This document shows, in pieces, positions 1 to 11,189 of a stretch of 64,000 bases of DNA. Position numbers and translations under genes: made by a program. Position 1 is the stretch's first letter. Every line of letters starts with the position of its first letter. The DNA is from Haliotis asinina (lineage: Eukaryota; Mollusca; Gastropoda; Lepetellida; Haliotidae). The notes below the pieces were generated by a model. That model did not search any database. It was not told the origin of the DNA and worked only from the letters and a program-made list of their open reading frames with translations. Location of the stretch: NCBI RefSeq assembly GCF_037392515.1, contig NC_090290.1:2427978-2491977 (forward strand), read 5' to 3'.

Positions 1-1426
1 CCATTTTGTGTTGTTTATTTGTATTTAAATTAACAAAAATGTGTAATTTACGTCATGCAAAAAAACAGAAGGATTTGTTATGCAGATGACTGTTGAGATC
101 GTTGAAACCACCATGTGTGATTATTGACGATACAGCATCACAGTCACAGGTGATAACCAACTACGAAATGCAGCAATTTTGCTTGTCTCTGTGACCAAGA
201 ATGCGTATTAATCTTAACAATGGCATTCCCATCCATACTCTGTATAAAAAGATCTGAAGTAATAAAGTGCACGCCCAGGTGTTGGGATTGCTATTCTACA
301 CAAATGACATGCAAAACTGTCTGTCTTATTCTGCTATTTTTGTGAAAATATCAATATATTCCTATTTGAACGGGAGCTGGTCATTGTGACATGGGCGTCG
401 TCACGTAGCTTTCATTGAATATGTGGTAACAGATTATCTAATGGTTGCACATTATGAAAGGTAAATCGATTTACCGATCATCAAACATTTTTTCCTCGAG
501 TTTCCGCTGTCAATTATGCGTTTTAACTGCAAATGGCTGCTATATCCGTCCCTAGGTGTCTCCATGGTATCACATCAAACCAACGGAATGCTGCCAGACT
601 CACTTCTTGATATTCAACAAGACTGTATTTGTTCATTGGTGGAGACGTAACGGGGCGAAAGATTGGGATGATTTTAGTTATCTACCCGAGAAGCCTAATC
701 TGATGGGTTGCTAACTAAATGAATCAGGAACCCACTTACTTGATTTTTGTCCAGGATTTTATTTTAACTGTTTGTAATGGCTGTCCTGGTACAGGAATAT
801 GTGACTTTACGTTTATTTGTGCCTTTGGAAAAACTGTCACTGACGTCGTGATGCACTCTGCAGCGCTGTTTTCATTCTGAGGACGGTTTGACATTACAAC
901 TATGTCGGAATCCGACCTTCCGCTTGTCTTTTCATTTTTCAAGTGACAAAATACCGACCAACTATAAGTATCAAGCTGCCAGTGAAGCATATGAATACCG
1001 TTATGTGTGTGATGTAACCGAACGAAACTTATTCGGAGACATCTTACATTCAGATGATTGTTTGGACTTCAGAATTAATACGTTCACGTCCTGAATAAAC
1101 ACTGGCATTCTTTACTGGTGTCACCTGTCATGGTGCAGAGAGTAAGAAATCGTCACCTGTCTGGTTTGATGAAGAATGAGAATATGCTAGCCCTGAAATA
1201 AACATGCCTTTATCGGTCTTTAGGTCCCATAAGGACACATTTTCACTGCAGAGGTGTCTACAGACAATACAATATATCGTGCTGGAGATCACCATAATAG
1301 TGACCATGTTAATTCGCTACCTGCATGGACAGTAGCTTGATTTGCACCATCCCTTCGGCCGGTTTTTGACCTTTCAGAACCTCTCCTAGACTAATGCTCA
1401 GTCTCTGAATATCTAATTTTGATTGT
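1..1426. other. No gene recognised
   Basis: Only short chance reading frames are present on both strands, with no recognisable domain, splice-framed exon or repeat boundary. The right edge is set by the target-site duplication of LINE-A1. Confidence 0.5.
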
Positions 1427-1996
1427 AACAAACGAACTGAGTGAGTGAGTGAGTTAATATTTAACGTCACATCGGCAATATTGCAGCCATATCGTGACGA
1501 GAACATACATGACAAAAAAGAATATATATGCATATTATGAAGACCCTGTCTACGAAGGACAGAAAAACCAGTAGACTATCACAGTTAGTATTAAAACTAG
1601 CGTGGAAGCTTAAAAAATGATAGCATCACTATTTGGACAGTACAATATAAAAACAGGCCATAGATCGCGAACAACAGAGGGTAGATCACCATACCAGGGA
1701 TCATGGGGACTTACAGTACCTCTGCTACATGCATGGTCCCTGGCTGGATTTACACCATCCCCTCAGCTGTTGGCGACTGTATGCAAGATTAGCCACAAAT
1801 TAAAATGACACATATTCTACGATTAAAGAAGTGGAAAATTAAATCTGACTTAAACCGTTTTGGGACTTACGTACCCTCTAAGGAGGGTACTTCAACCCCC
1901 TTCGAGGATACAGCCACTAACAATCTTAGCTGCTAATTCAACTTTCAATGATAAAATACTTATTTATTTAAATGTCAGTCAATAAATTCAATTCTT

Positions 1997-4900
1997 TTAA
2001 ATAATTAAATGAGAACTTACGTTACTAAAAAGGTCCTTCATAGTTCTTGATTTAAAATAATTGTCCCTTGTGATGGAATATTCAACACAGTCAAGCAAGA
2101 CATGCTTGACCGTGATGATTTCATCACAAGGGATGCAGAACGGAGGATCCTCACCTTTCAAAAGATATCCATCCGTATACCTAGTGTGGCCAATACGACA
2201 TCGTCGTATAATGACCTCTTCAAATCTGGACCGACAACACAAGTAGGTGTAACCAACATATGGTTTTATTGCATGTAATTTTTTTATACCTACTTGGGTG
2301 TCCCACTTCTTCTGCATCAGATCACGGATGTAAGATCTAAAAGTAACTTTATAATCAGTATAGGGAATATGAAGTGGTGTCACCGATTTGTTTAGCGCTG
2401 CCTTAGCAGCAAGATCAGCCAAGGTGTTACCAGAGATTCCAACATGGCTGGGTAACCAACAGAAGACGATGTCGTATTGGCCAGTCGCAAGATAGTTATA
2501 AAGTTCAATAATTTCTATTAAAAGTGGATGTTGACATGATAGGTTTTTAATAGCCTGAAGGCACGAAAGAGAGTCTGAATAGATTATGTACTCTTTATGT
2601 TTAGGATGTCTTTGAATATATTTGAGAGCCGTTAGTATGGCGTTAGGTTCAGATGTAAAAATAGAACTGTTATCTGGTAATCTAGAAGATATTGTTCTGG
2701 ATCCAATGACAGTGGCACAAGCCACTGCGCCACCATCCTTGGACCAATCTGTAAATACGGATTTATAATTGCTATATTTATGTTTTAGTTGATTATATTC
2801 TTGTTTATATTGTAATTCATTAGTTTCTGATTTTTTAAAAGTGGTCAGTGTTAGGTCCACTTGGGGCCTGACCAACTGCCAAGGAGGAGAAGACAAAAAA
2901 ACGGGAGGGAGCTATGTTTTCCAGCTCAATGCCGGCCGAAGAAAGAAAGGGTTTAATTGTATGTCCTAGGGGCGGGACAAGAGAAGATTTTTTGTTGTGT
3001 AAATCCCCATAAAGGGGATTGAAAACACAGTTATAGGCTGGGTTAGATTCATTAGAATATAATTTAGTAATGTACTGTAATGATATCTTCATGCGGCGCT
3101 GCTCAAGAGATGGTTCATCAGCCTCAACATACAGGCTGTCAATAGGTGAAGTTCTAAAAGACTCGAGACAAAGTCTTAGACCTTGATGATGGACAGAATC
3201 AAGTAGTTTTAGGTTGCTTTGACAGGCTCCACCATATACGATGGAACCATTATCAAGTTTACATCGAACGAGTGATCTATATCAGTGAAGGAGGGTAGTC
3301 TGATCCCCTCCCCATTTTGAATTAAAAACAACCTTTAATAAATCGAGTGCCTTCAAGCATTTGGCTTTAATGGATTTAATATGAGGCAAAACGGTCAACT
3401 GTGATTCGAAAATAAGTCCCAAGAACTTGGCCTCCTTGACCACTTTGATTGGGGCACCACTAAGAAATAATTCTGGTTCTTTATGGGGTTTGTATTTATG
3501 ACAGAAGTGTATACAATTAGGTTTTGATTTGGAAAATTTGAAGCCATTTTGAAGACACCATTTATCTATTTTGCTTAAACACAACTGTAGTTGCCGTTAA
3601 ATAGTATGCATATTTTTCCCTCGGCAAGAAATATTAAAATCACCCACAAATAACGATTCATCAATGGAATCGTTTAAAACTTTTGATAAACTATTTATCT
3701 TTATACTAAAAAGTGTGACAGACAAAATACTGCCTTGGGGAACACCCTGATCCTGATTATAATGGTCGGACAGGGTTGTACTCACTCGGATTTGTAATTG
3801 CCGGTCTTCTAAAAACTGTGATATAAAATGAGGCAAACGCCCTCTCAAACCAAGATCATGTAGATCAAAGAAAATTGATACAGCATGCTGTTTATTGACT
3901 ATAGCATTTTTAACAAAGGATTCTAAACGTACCAGATGATCTGTGGTGCAACGGTTTTTCCTGAAACCAAATTTAATATATGTGATAAGGTTATTGGTTT
4001 CAACATACCATGTTAATCTATTGTTTACCATCCGTTCCATGGTTTTTACAGACACAACTCGTTAGTGAGATTGGTCTGTAATTAGACCAGGCTTTGGAAT
4101 AGGGACAGCAATGGCATTAAGTTGGGAAATTCCCCGACGTCCATATTTGATCAACAATTCTTAAAAGGACTTCTAAACATGATTCGGGCAAATGCTTTAA
4201 CCCGGCCAGGTTTTGGAATGGGAACTACAATGTCATTACGCCAGGAATTTGGGAAATTCCCCGAAGTCCATATGGTATCAAATATATTTAGCAGCGTTTC
4301 CAAACACGACTCGGGCAAATGCTTCAAGAGCTGGTAGTGGATATCATCAGCTCCTGTTGCTGTGTCATGAGCCTGCTCAAGGGCGGTATGGAGCTCATGC
4401 AGTGAAAATAATTCGTTATAATCTTCACCATTGTGTGAGGTAAGATTGATTTTCTTCTTTTCCTGTTGTTTCTGAAGCCTTTGAAACTCAGGAATATAAT
4501 TTGATGAAGATGAATGTTTGGCTAAAGTTTCACCAAGTTTATTTGCAATGTCAGTTTTATCAGTTAAAAGACTATCACCATCCTTCAGATGGTGAGCAGT
4601 AGATTTAGAACCTTTGCTCCCAATCCTTTGCACCATATTCCACACCTTGGACATAGGTACACGTGAGTTTATTTTGGAAATATAGTTCCTCCAAGACTGA
4701 CGCTTATTCTGTTTGAAGGCGCCTCGAGCCTTGGCATTTGATATTTTAACACTGTCTAAATTATGGACTGTAGGATGTTTGCGGAAATATTTTTCTGCTT
4801 TCTTCCTAAGCTTTCTGGCCTGTTTACAGTCATGATTAAACCATGGTTTACGAATATGTGGAATTGCAGTGGACTTTGGTATAGCTTGGTAAGCAATAGT

Positions 4901-5704
4901 GTTCAGTATATCTGAAAATAACTGCATAGGATCTTCGCTGTTCCCTAAGGCATCATGTTGTAAGTGATCAGTACATAGAGTCTTATATAATGACCAATCA
5001 GCCTTGGCAAAGTTCCGTCGTGATATAGGTGGATCATCACCTGGGCTGATTGTTTTGAGAATGGTGGGAAAATGATCACTCCCACATAGGTCATCGTGGA
5101 CCACCCACTCAAATTCATTGTATAAGCTGGAATCAGCAAGTGACAGATCCAGGGAAGAATATGTTCCCGTAGCTGGATGTAAATAAGTGGCTGAATCATC
5201 ATTGAAAAGACATAAATTATTATCTGATATGAAGTCCTCAAGGATTGTACCTTTAGAATTAGTGCGGTCACTCCCCCAAAGAGGGTTGTGTCCGTTGAGG
5301 TCACCCATAATTAGACGTGGCTTAGGGAGCTGATCATATAGATTTTGAAGTTCCGATTGTCGAATATCAGAAGAAGGAGGGATATACAAACTGCACAGAG
5401 TCGTTGCAATGTGCAGGGACAGACGGACAGCGACGATCTGAAGATTAGTTTTAAGAGATAGAGGGCTATGAATAATATCCTGGCGTACCAAAATGGTAGC
5501 ACCACCAGTTGCTTTATCTCCCGGAGGAGAAAAGGAGTGATAATCTGTATACTGTCTTCGATTAAAGTTCTCAGTATTTTTTAGATAAGTCTCTTGAAGA
5601 CATAACGCTGACGGTTTACAATCTTGTATCAACACGTGGATCTCATCGAAGTTATTATTTAGTTCTCTACAATGCCACTGCATTAAAGTAGACAACTGAG
5701 TCAA
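1997..5704 (-). pseudogene. LINE-A1 ORF2: AP endonuclease, reverse transcriptase, RNase H
   Basis: The endonuclease occupies 5704 to about 5000 (MQWHCREL, LCLQETYL, MGDLNGHNPLWGS, GSDHFPTIL). RT follows to about 3282 with VVPIPKPGR, DLHDLGLRGRLP, QGVPQGSILSVTLFS and the catalytic-box position LFVGDF, where the family has FVDD. The RT-to-RNase H linker is at 3092-2835. RNase H is at 2896-1997 and keeps its acidic residues (FTDWSKDGG, FTSEPNAIL, IYSDSLSCL, GNTLADLAAK). Frameshifts occur near 4150, 3590 and 2900. A diverged partial duplication of the region around PIPKPG sits at about 4087-4320. FVGD lacks one catalytic aspartate, so this RT would be inactive. Confidence 0.92.
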
Positions 5705-5858
5705 GGTGCCTCAATAGGAGATCGTTCTGGTGAACGTGACGTGGAAGTATTCCTCTGTCTGTCTTGCGAAGACAGGGTAACCTCCATATCGAGAGGTCCA
5801 AAAGAGTTTTCTGTAGGAACCTCTGGAGGGGAAGGGTTGGTTGGGGTTCGTTTTCTGT

Positions 5859-7318
5859 TTATTTTTCTTTCCTTTTCATGGTACTGGCGACTGAAGTTTG
5901 GGAAGAAGGCAGTTCAGATGATGTGCCAGGCAGACTCTCTGTTTGGCCCCCAGATGTAGATTTAGTGACCGTAACCTGGGGCGGCAACTGAGTGACTACA
6001 GTCGTAGATGGGTTAGGTGACACAGCAGGTTTTTCTGACTTGACCCATGTCAAGTCAGTCTGACAAGCAATAGATGATGTTGCCACAGAGCGTGTAACTG
6101 CAGCAGAACAGTAATATTCATTGGAGGTGTGGTCTGGTTTGTGAGTGAGTGAGTGAGTTTAGTTTTACGCCGCACTCAGCAATATTCCAGCTATATGGCG
6201 GCGGTCTGTAAATAATCGAGTCTGGACCAGACAATCCAGTGATCAACAACATGAGCATCGATCTGCACATTTGGGAACCGATGACATGTGTCAACCAAGT
6301 CAGCGAGCCTGACCACCCGATCCCGTTAGTCGCCTCTTACGACAAGCTGAGTCGCCTTTTATGGCAAGCATGGGTTGCTGAAGGCCTATTCTACCCCGGG
6401 ACCTTCACGGGTCCTCTGGTTTGTGAAAAGCTTTTTACCCTCAAAGTATGAACTATTCTTTTCACACTTGAGTATCATGATTTGAGATTCGTTTTGCCAT
6501 ACAGGACATGATCTGGAAGAAGCGGGATGCGAGCCATCACAATTTGCACATTTATAATCCTTCTCACAGTCAGTATCATCATGGTGGTCTCCACAACGGT
6601 GGCACACCACTGAGTTACGACAGGATTGCGCCCCATATGGCCAAACTTTTGACATTTATAACAACGTAGTGGACTGGGTACATACACCTCCACTCCGATG
6701 TTCAAATATCCAGCTTTGATTGATGTTGGAATAGTAGCGCGAGCAAACGTCAAGAGATACGTATTAGTTTTGACGGTAACCCCTTCTCTTTTAACGGTAA
6801 AGCGTTTCACGTCTGTACCAGCTTGGTCTTTTAACTCCAAAGCAATGCCTTCTTCACTCATGTCAGACCGACAACGAGCTCTGTCGCGAACAATGCCGCG
6901 ACAGGAAATTTAAAGTTCTGTGCACAGTCACAGCAACCTCAATATTTAAAAACATTTTGATTGACAAAAGATTCAGAGATTGCTGTCTCCGTGCACACTC
7001 AATCAGAAGCGAGCCACTACGAAGACGAGTTTCGTTCGCAACTTCAACACAAATTCCAGAAATGGTTTTAGAAATGGTTTTAGAAATTGCATAAGGATTC
7101 AATTTGATAGGCATATTATATGTTCCTTCAATAACTAAGAATCTAGCCCATGTGTCACCAGTAGTAGACATATTTCCTGTATTCTGGTCAAGTTCATCCA
7201 AACTCCTTTTCTTTTCACTTCTATTTGAACCAGATTGTTGTAATGCCGTAATGAAAGAAAAATGATTCAGCACCCTTGCTCCCCATCCACCACGGAATGT
7301 CAACAAGGACAGTGTCAT
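5859..7318 (-). pseudogene. LINE-A1 ORF1 (gag-like, CCHC zinc knuckles), broken
   Basis: The pieces lie in different frames: 7318-6863 (N-terminal part, including WARFLVIEGTY and IECARRQQS), 6861-6475 and 6655-6386 (CYKCQKFGH followed by CHRCGDHHDDTDC and CANCDGSHPASSRSCP), and 6086-5859 (Ser/Thr-rich end). ORF1 proteins of this group bind element RNA and form the ribonucleoprotein. Here the reading frame is broken near 6862 and within the zinc-knuckle region, and a SINE interrupts it at 6145-6414. A short tandem repeat (ISKTISKTISG) lies near 7070. The start is uncertain because of the shifts. Confidence 0.85.
6145..6414 (-). mobile_element. SINE-A copy S1, inserted in LINE-A1 ORF1
   Basis: A complete SINE in minus orientation: it begins with GACCCGTGAAGGTCCC at the right and ends with a (TCAC)n tail at the left. 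A 12-bp target-site duplication TCTGGTTTGTGA flanks it (6133-6144 and 6415-6426). The element has no coding capacity. Its 3' end resembles the LINE-A 3' end. Confidence 0.93.
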
Positions 7319-7828
7319 ATAGCACCGGATCTCCGTGATGCTGACACCAAGGATACAGGGATGTTATAGTCCAGAGAATATGACATGAACAGATGCATTT
7401 ATCTACCAATATAATGTCAGACTGGTTCGGCCCTAGACACGAAAGTGGAGACATACATTATTTAGAGGTCAAATTCACCAGATTGGCCCATGAGCCACCG
7501 CCTTCTGGCATAGGACTCTAGGCAAATATGTATAACATAATTTGAAATACAATCATTCTTTTTTTAAGAAAACACAATAATGAACAATAATTGCATAAGA
7601 ATGTTGTCCATGCACAGGGAATGGCGTGACCAGCCGATTGATAGAACCGGGCTGATACCACCCGTCTATGTGAAGTAAGGGTCAAAGGGGTGTGTTGAGC
7701 AAAGGGAACGCCGTCACAGGCTCCCAGTGCCCTCAACCCCCAGACTTCCGTCCTCCACCGACACAGGGCCGCAACCCACGGCAAACGGGTTGGTGGACCA
7801 AATATGCCCCCGTGTCCACAACGGGGGT

Positions 7829-7876
7829 GAACGGCACCCAGCACCCACCACGAGGAGGTGGCCGTTCACGGGTGCC
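7829..7876 (-). ncRNA. HDV-like ribozyme at the 5' end of LINE-A1 (degenerate)
   Basis: Read on the minus strand from 7876: P1 GGCACCC pairs with GGGTGCT (first pair G.U), P2 GAACGGC pairs perfectly with GCCGTTC, and P3 ACC/GGT closes loop L3 TCCTCGT. These are the helices of the nested double pseudoknot of hepatitis-delta-like ribozymes. The joining region between P1' and P2' is only GGGT, ten bases shorter than in the other three copies. The expected catalytic cytosine segment (CNRA) is therefore missing, and the copy is predicted to be inactive. P2 differs from copies A2 and A4 at four pairs, all compensated. Confidence 0.8.
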
Positions 7877-7890
7877 AACAAACCAACTGA

Positions 7891-8276
7891 AAAGGAACCC
7901 GAGGCCGACCAGAACCTTGTCACTTCAAGGAGAGCTGGGTTGTAGGGAAAATAATGTGGTCCTTTCACTGTAGTAGGCCTCTCCAAGTGACAGTCTATGT
8001 GAGGAACCTGATGTACCATCTCTGCAACTGCGCCGTACAAATGTATCTCTTCAGTAAATTACTAAATTACGTTCGAATCCATTAAAAAGTGATTATTACT
8101 TACTGTTTAATCCTCAGTATTAGGTATTTTTGGTTTGCTTGTTTTTTTTAAACACATTAATGTACTAAACTAAATCCTCCTCCTGTCGGTATACGGCTCC
8201 AACCATACAGTTTAGCTGCTAATCTTGACCTTGATCTAATTGCGCCACTTCAGCTGCTACCTACTTCTCCTTAGCA
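7891..8276. other. No gene recognised
   Basis: Unique-looking sequence between the right target-site duplication of LINE-A1 and the palindrome-rich repeat. It contains a run of T at about 8142-8149. No exon is supported. Confidence 0.45.
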
Positions 8277-8905
8277 ACATGAAGTTAGAAACGGATTCGG
8301 GATTCGGGATTCGTATCCCGAATCTGAATATTTTGTTCAGATTCGGGATTCAAATCCCCAATCTGAATATTTTGTTCAGATTCGGAGTTATGAACAACAG
8401 TGTCAATATACATTGTCTTACCCTTCTAAAGTACTTGGGGCCGCTAGTAAACCTGGGTTTCATAAACACATGAACACCCAAACCTACATTTTTCTGTATT
8501 TCAGCCTCAGCTTCGTTTTTTTTCATATTTGGGTTTCGTCATTTGAATCCCGAATCTGAATATTTTTTTTCAGATTCGGGATTAAAATCTTGAAAACATG
8601 AACACCCAAACCTACATTTTTCCATATTTCAGCTTCAACATTGACTTGTCTTCATATTCGGGTTTGAGCATTTGAATCCCGAATCTGAATATTTTGTTCG
8701 GATTCGAATCCCGAATCTAAATATTTTGTTCGGATTTGGGATTCAAATCCCGAATCTGAATATTTTGTTCAGATTCGGAGTTATGAACAACAGTGTCAAC
8801 ATACATTATCTCACCCCTTCTAAGGTACTAGGGGCCGTTAGTAAACCTGGGTATCGTAAAAACATGAACACCCAAAACTACATTTTTCCATTTTCAGCCA
8901 GAATC
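8277..8905 (+). repeat. Palindrome-rich interspersed repeat (ATTCGGGATTC family)
   Basis: Two long, similar stretches contain many hairpin units of the form ATTCGGGATTCGAATCCCGAAT joined by CTGAATATTTTGTTCAG. They share AACACCCAAACCTACATTTTT and GGAGTTATGAACAACAGTG segments. The same sequences recur in inverted orientation at 11190-11460 and 12110-12145. A short copy of the left edge (ATGAAGCTAGAAACGGATTC) is at about 10769. It has no coding capacity and no known family is recognised. Confidence 0.75.
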
Positions 8906-9506
8906 GGGATTCGAATAATTTTGTACGCTATCCAAAAAGTGATTAGACACAACGAGAATGGATACTGTGGCACCATTCATAAGGAACAATGCATCAGTTG
9001 TCTCAACCCACGTTATAGATGTATTGTGGGTATAATGAACAAATAATATTGTCATATGTCCTCTTGCATGCTTTTAAGACAGTGTAAGTGCATCTGTATT
9101 TACATCCTTCCCTTGTCAAATGTTCTACAAGTATTTAAGAAATTATATGTTATTGTGTAAGAAGTCAATGAATTGGTAACAACAAGAAATATTACAGATT
9201 TTAGCTAGACGTTGACAATATTTACGCCCGTTAAACGTGATTGACCTTCCCCAAATCGGTTGCTTTCATTAATGTATTTGCGCATTTCAGTGATACGTCG
9301 TTGTTCGCAACTTGGCATTCCCATATTTAGAATAAAACGTTTCTTACAAATGAAATTTCGTCATTAGTTCCGTGAAAGATAATTTTAAAACAGAAACGAC
9401 GCGGTTAAGGGGAGACATTTTCAAATCGTGGCAATATCAAAATCGTGAAATCGTGATTGCAATTACTAACAACATAAGCTAAAAACCATACGCCCATATA
9501 CACACA
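8906..9506. other. No gene recognised
   Basis: AT-rich sequence with no supported exon or repeat boundary before the dinucleotide microsatellite. Confidence 0.4.
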
Positions 9507-9521
9507 TCTCTCTCCCTCTCC

Positions 9522-9587
<66 letters not shown>

Positions 9588-9588
9588 A
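9507..9588. repeat. Compound microsatellite (CT)n(GT)n(GA)n
   Basis: Runs of CT, then TG, then AG dinucleotides. The CT and AG arms are mutually complementary, so the locus can form a long hairpin with a TG-rich loop. Short reading frames across it are artefacts. Confidence 0.95.
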
Positions 9589-9590
9589 CA

Positions 9591-9897
9591 TTTCACGAAA
9601 TGACTGGTCATATGTGTCACGAAAAACATTTACGGTTGTATTGTCGCCAGATATTTTTTTGCCATTCGAATTCATACAAGATAGTTGTAGAAGTATCGGT
9701 GGACAATATCAGTCATCAAGGATTCCAAGTTCTTCGGTGTATTTTTTGACTCCCTCTTAACATGTCTTCCATATATCCAATATCTAAAAACTATAAATGC
9801 CTGAAGGTCACTGGAAGTCGTTCACGAATATAAGTGGTGAGGTGATCAAACTACCCTCCTACTCTTACATAGATCACTAGCCCGTTCCAAGATAGAT
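9591..9897 (+). mobile_element. LINE-A fragment (RT region), duplicated block
   Basis: The plus strand carries a decayed piece of the LINE-A RT C-terminal region: CCAAGTTCTTCGGTGTATTT and the following stretch match the KFLGLIFDSHLTFLPHIKSLK segment of the better copies. SINE-A follows at 9898, at the same LINE position as the pair at 14625-15117. Bases 9591-9694 are also repeated at about 10131-10235. Confidence 0.75.
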
Positions 9898-10091
9898 GAC
9901 CCGTGAAGGTCCCGGGGTAGAATGGGCCTTCAGCAGCCCATGTTTGCCACGAAAGGTGGCTATGCTTGTCGTAAGAGGCGACTAACGGGATCGGGGGGTC
10001 GCTGAGTTGGCTGACATATCATCAGTTCCCAATTACGCAGATCGATGCTCATGTCGTTGATCAATGAATTGTCTAGCGGAGACTCGGTTTT

Positions 10092-10096
<5 letters not shown>
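9898..10096 (+). mobile_element. SINE-A copy S2, 3'-truncated
   Basis: It starts GACCCGTGAAGGTCCCGGGG and runs through the central CGACTAACGGGATCGGGGGG region. It stops before the usual 3' tail, at a GA microsatellite. The left flank (TTCCAAGATAGAT) is the same as that of copy S3 at 14862, which shows a shared insertion event. Confidence 0.88.
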
Positions 10097-10128
<32 letters not shown>

Positions 10129-10250
10129 AGTTCACGAAATGACTGATTATATGCGTCACGCAAAACAAGTACGGATATACTCTCGCCAGTTATTTCTTTG
10201 CCATTCGAATTCATACAGGATTGTTTTAAAATTGTCGGTGTTGACATCCA
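10096..10250 (+). repeat. (GA)n tract plus second copy of the 9591-9694 block
   Basis: A GA run at 10096-10124 is followed by TTCACGAAATGACTGATTAT and CCATTCGAATTCATACAGG, matching 9591-9694. The arrangement [GA tract - block] is thus present twice within 550 bp. Confidence 0.75.
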
Positions 10251-10393
10251 CAGCATGTTAATTTAGGTGGCTTATTTCTCAGTTCAAATTGTACGATTTT
10301 GCGTTTCTTCTCAATTGGTATAGCATTTTAGTGCTAGGACAAGGCCACACAGTGGAAGAGTTTCTTGTTTCTCTTCGGTCAGTTAATACACAA

Positions 10394-10600
10394 CGTCGAA
10401 GGGGCGCAGTTGGACAACTGGGCGAGCGTTCTTAGTGAGGTGGAGGTACCGTGATTGAGCCCACCTGTTCCGGGTGTAAAAATTTAAAGTCAACTTTGTG
10501 TGCAAACTCTTTCAGTGTTGTCACAGCCCCTAGTGTTCAGGATATAACCACGTGCACTAAAGAATCCGTTGCAGTTGGTAAATGACCAGATAGTACAAAC
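10394..10600 (+). mobile_element. tRNA-derived SINE-C, copy 1
   Basis: The head resembles a tRNA gene with a box-B-like GTGATTGAGCCC and the flanking CCACCTG. It is followed by a body (GTCACAGCCCCTA, GTGCACTAAAGAA) that is shared with 29990-30190. No 3' tail is clear. Confidence 0.6.
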
Positions 10601-10805
10601 GCATATTTGCGGGTACAGCAACCTGCAGCAAACTTGAACAAAGTATTGTGACTGTGTGTCCCAGTCTACGCAGGTGTGAATGGATATCTTGTAAGGATGG
10701 GAAAACCGCATAAACCCGGTTCGCATAGAAGGCAGCAAGTTGTATTATCCCAAGGGAGTTCAGTAACATGAAGCTAGAAACGGATTCGGGATTCATAAGA
10801 CTGAC

Positions 10806-11007
10806 CGGGACAAATCTGCCCACCTGGGGATCGCAAGCGTGGGCGTCTGTACCTCCGCATTCTGCCATCGCGTCGTTCCAGTAGAAATCACGATTTATCT
10901 CTGAACCAGATTCTACGCCAATTCGACAGGTTCTAAGCCTGAACGTTGGTGCACCATTGAACTCGACGTCGACGATGGCACGTAAACCATCCTCTCTCAA
11001 CCTGTTT
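10806..11007 (-). CDS. Candidate exon, fucolectin-like (F5/8-type) domain; uncertain
   Basis: On the minus strand a possible acceptor TTCTGCACAG (AG at 11009-11008) precedes an open stretch. It reads LRAIVDVEFNGAPTFRLR, then TCRIGVESGSEINRDFYWND and CDPQVGRFVPVSL. A possible donor GTCAGT lies at 10805. The pattern of a hydrophobic strand, C-x-I-G and a final C-x(4)-GR-[FY]-V resembles the end of fucolectin/tachylectin-4-type lectin domains, which bind fucose and are common in molluscs. No neighbouring exon was found, and the region abuts repeats on both sides, so it may be an orphan or pseudo-exon. Confidence 0.3.
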
Positions 11008-11189
11008 CTGTGCAGAAAGTCTCCTCAATCCGGGTATTTGGTGAGCGGTACTGGTCGCCAGAATGATATGAAATTCATAACATTTCCTTTTTATCAAGTT
11101 CAAACTTCAGACACTAAAACGTACTTTAAAATAACACTACTTCATAGATAAAAAGTTCAACCATTGTAAGCTTTGAACTTGTCACTCTA

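Larger units (their letters stand above)
1441..7876 (-). mobile_element. LINE-A1, full-length RNase H-bearing non-LTR retrotransposon
   Basis: The element reads on the minus strand. From 5' to 3' it holds an HDV-like ribozyme, a GC-rich leader, a CCHC gag-like ORF1, an ORF2 with endonuclease, reverse transcriptase and RNase H, a 3' UTR of about 550 bp and a (TCAC)n tail. A 14-bp target-site duplication, AACAAACGAACTGA at 1427-1440 and AACAAACCAACTGA at 7877-7890 (13/14 identical), fixes both ends. The span is 6.4 kb, including a 270-bp SINE inserted in ORF1. Endonuclease, RT and RNase H in this order are typical of the I/Nimb/LOA group; the exact clade is inferred. Frameshifts in both ORFs show that it is dead. 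Confidence 0.93.
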
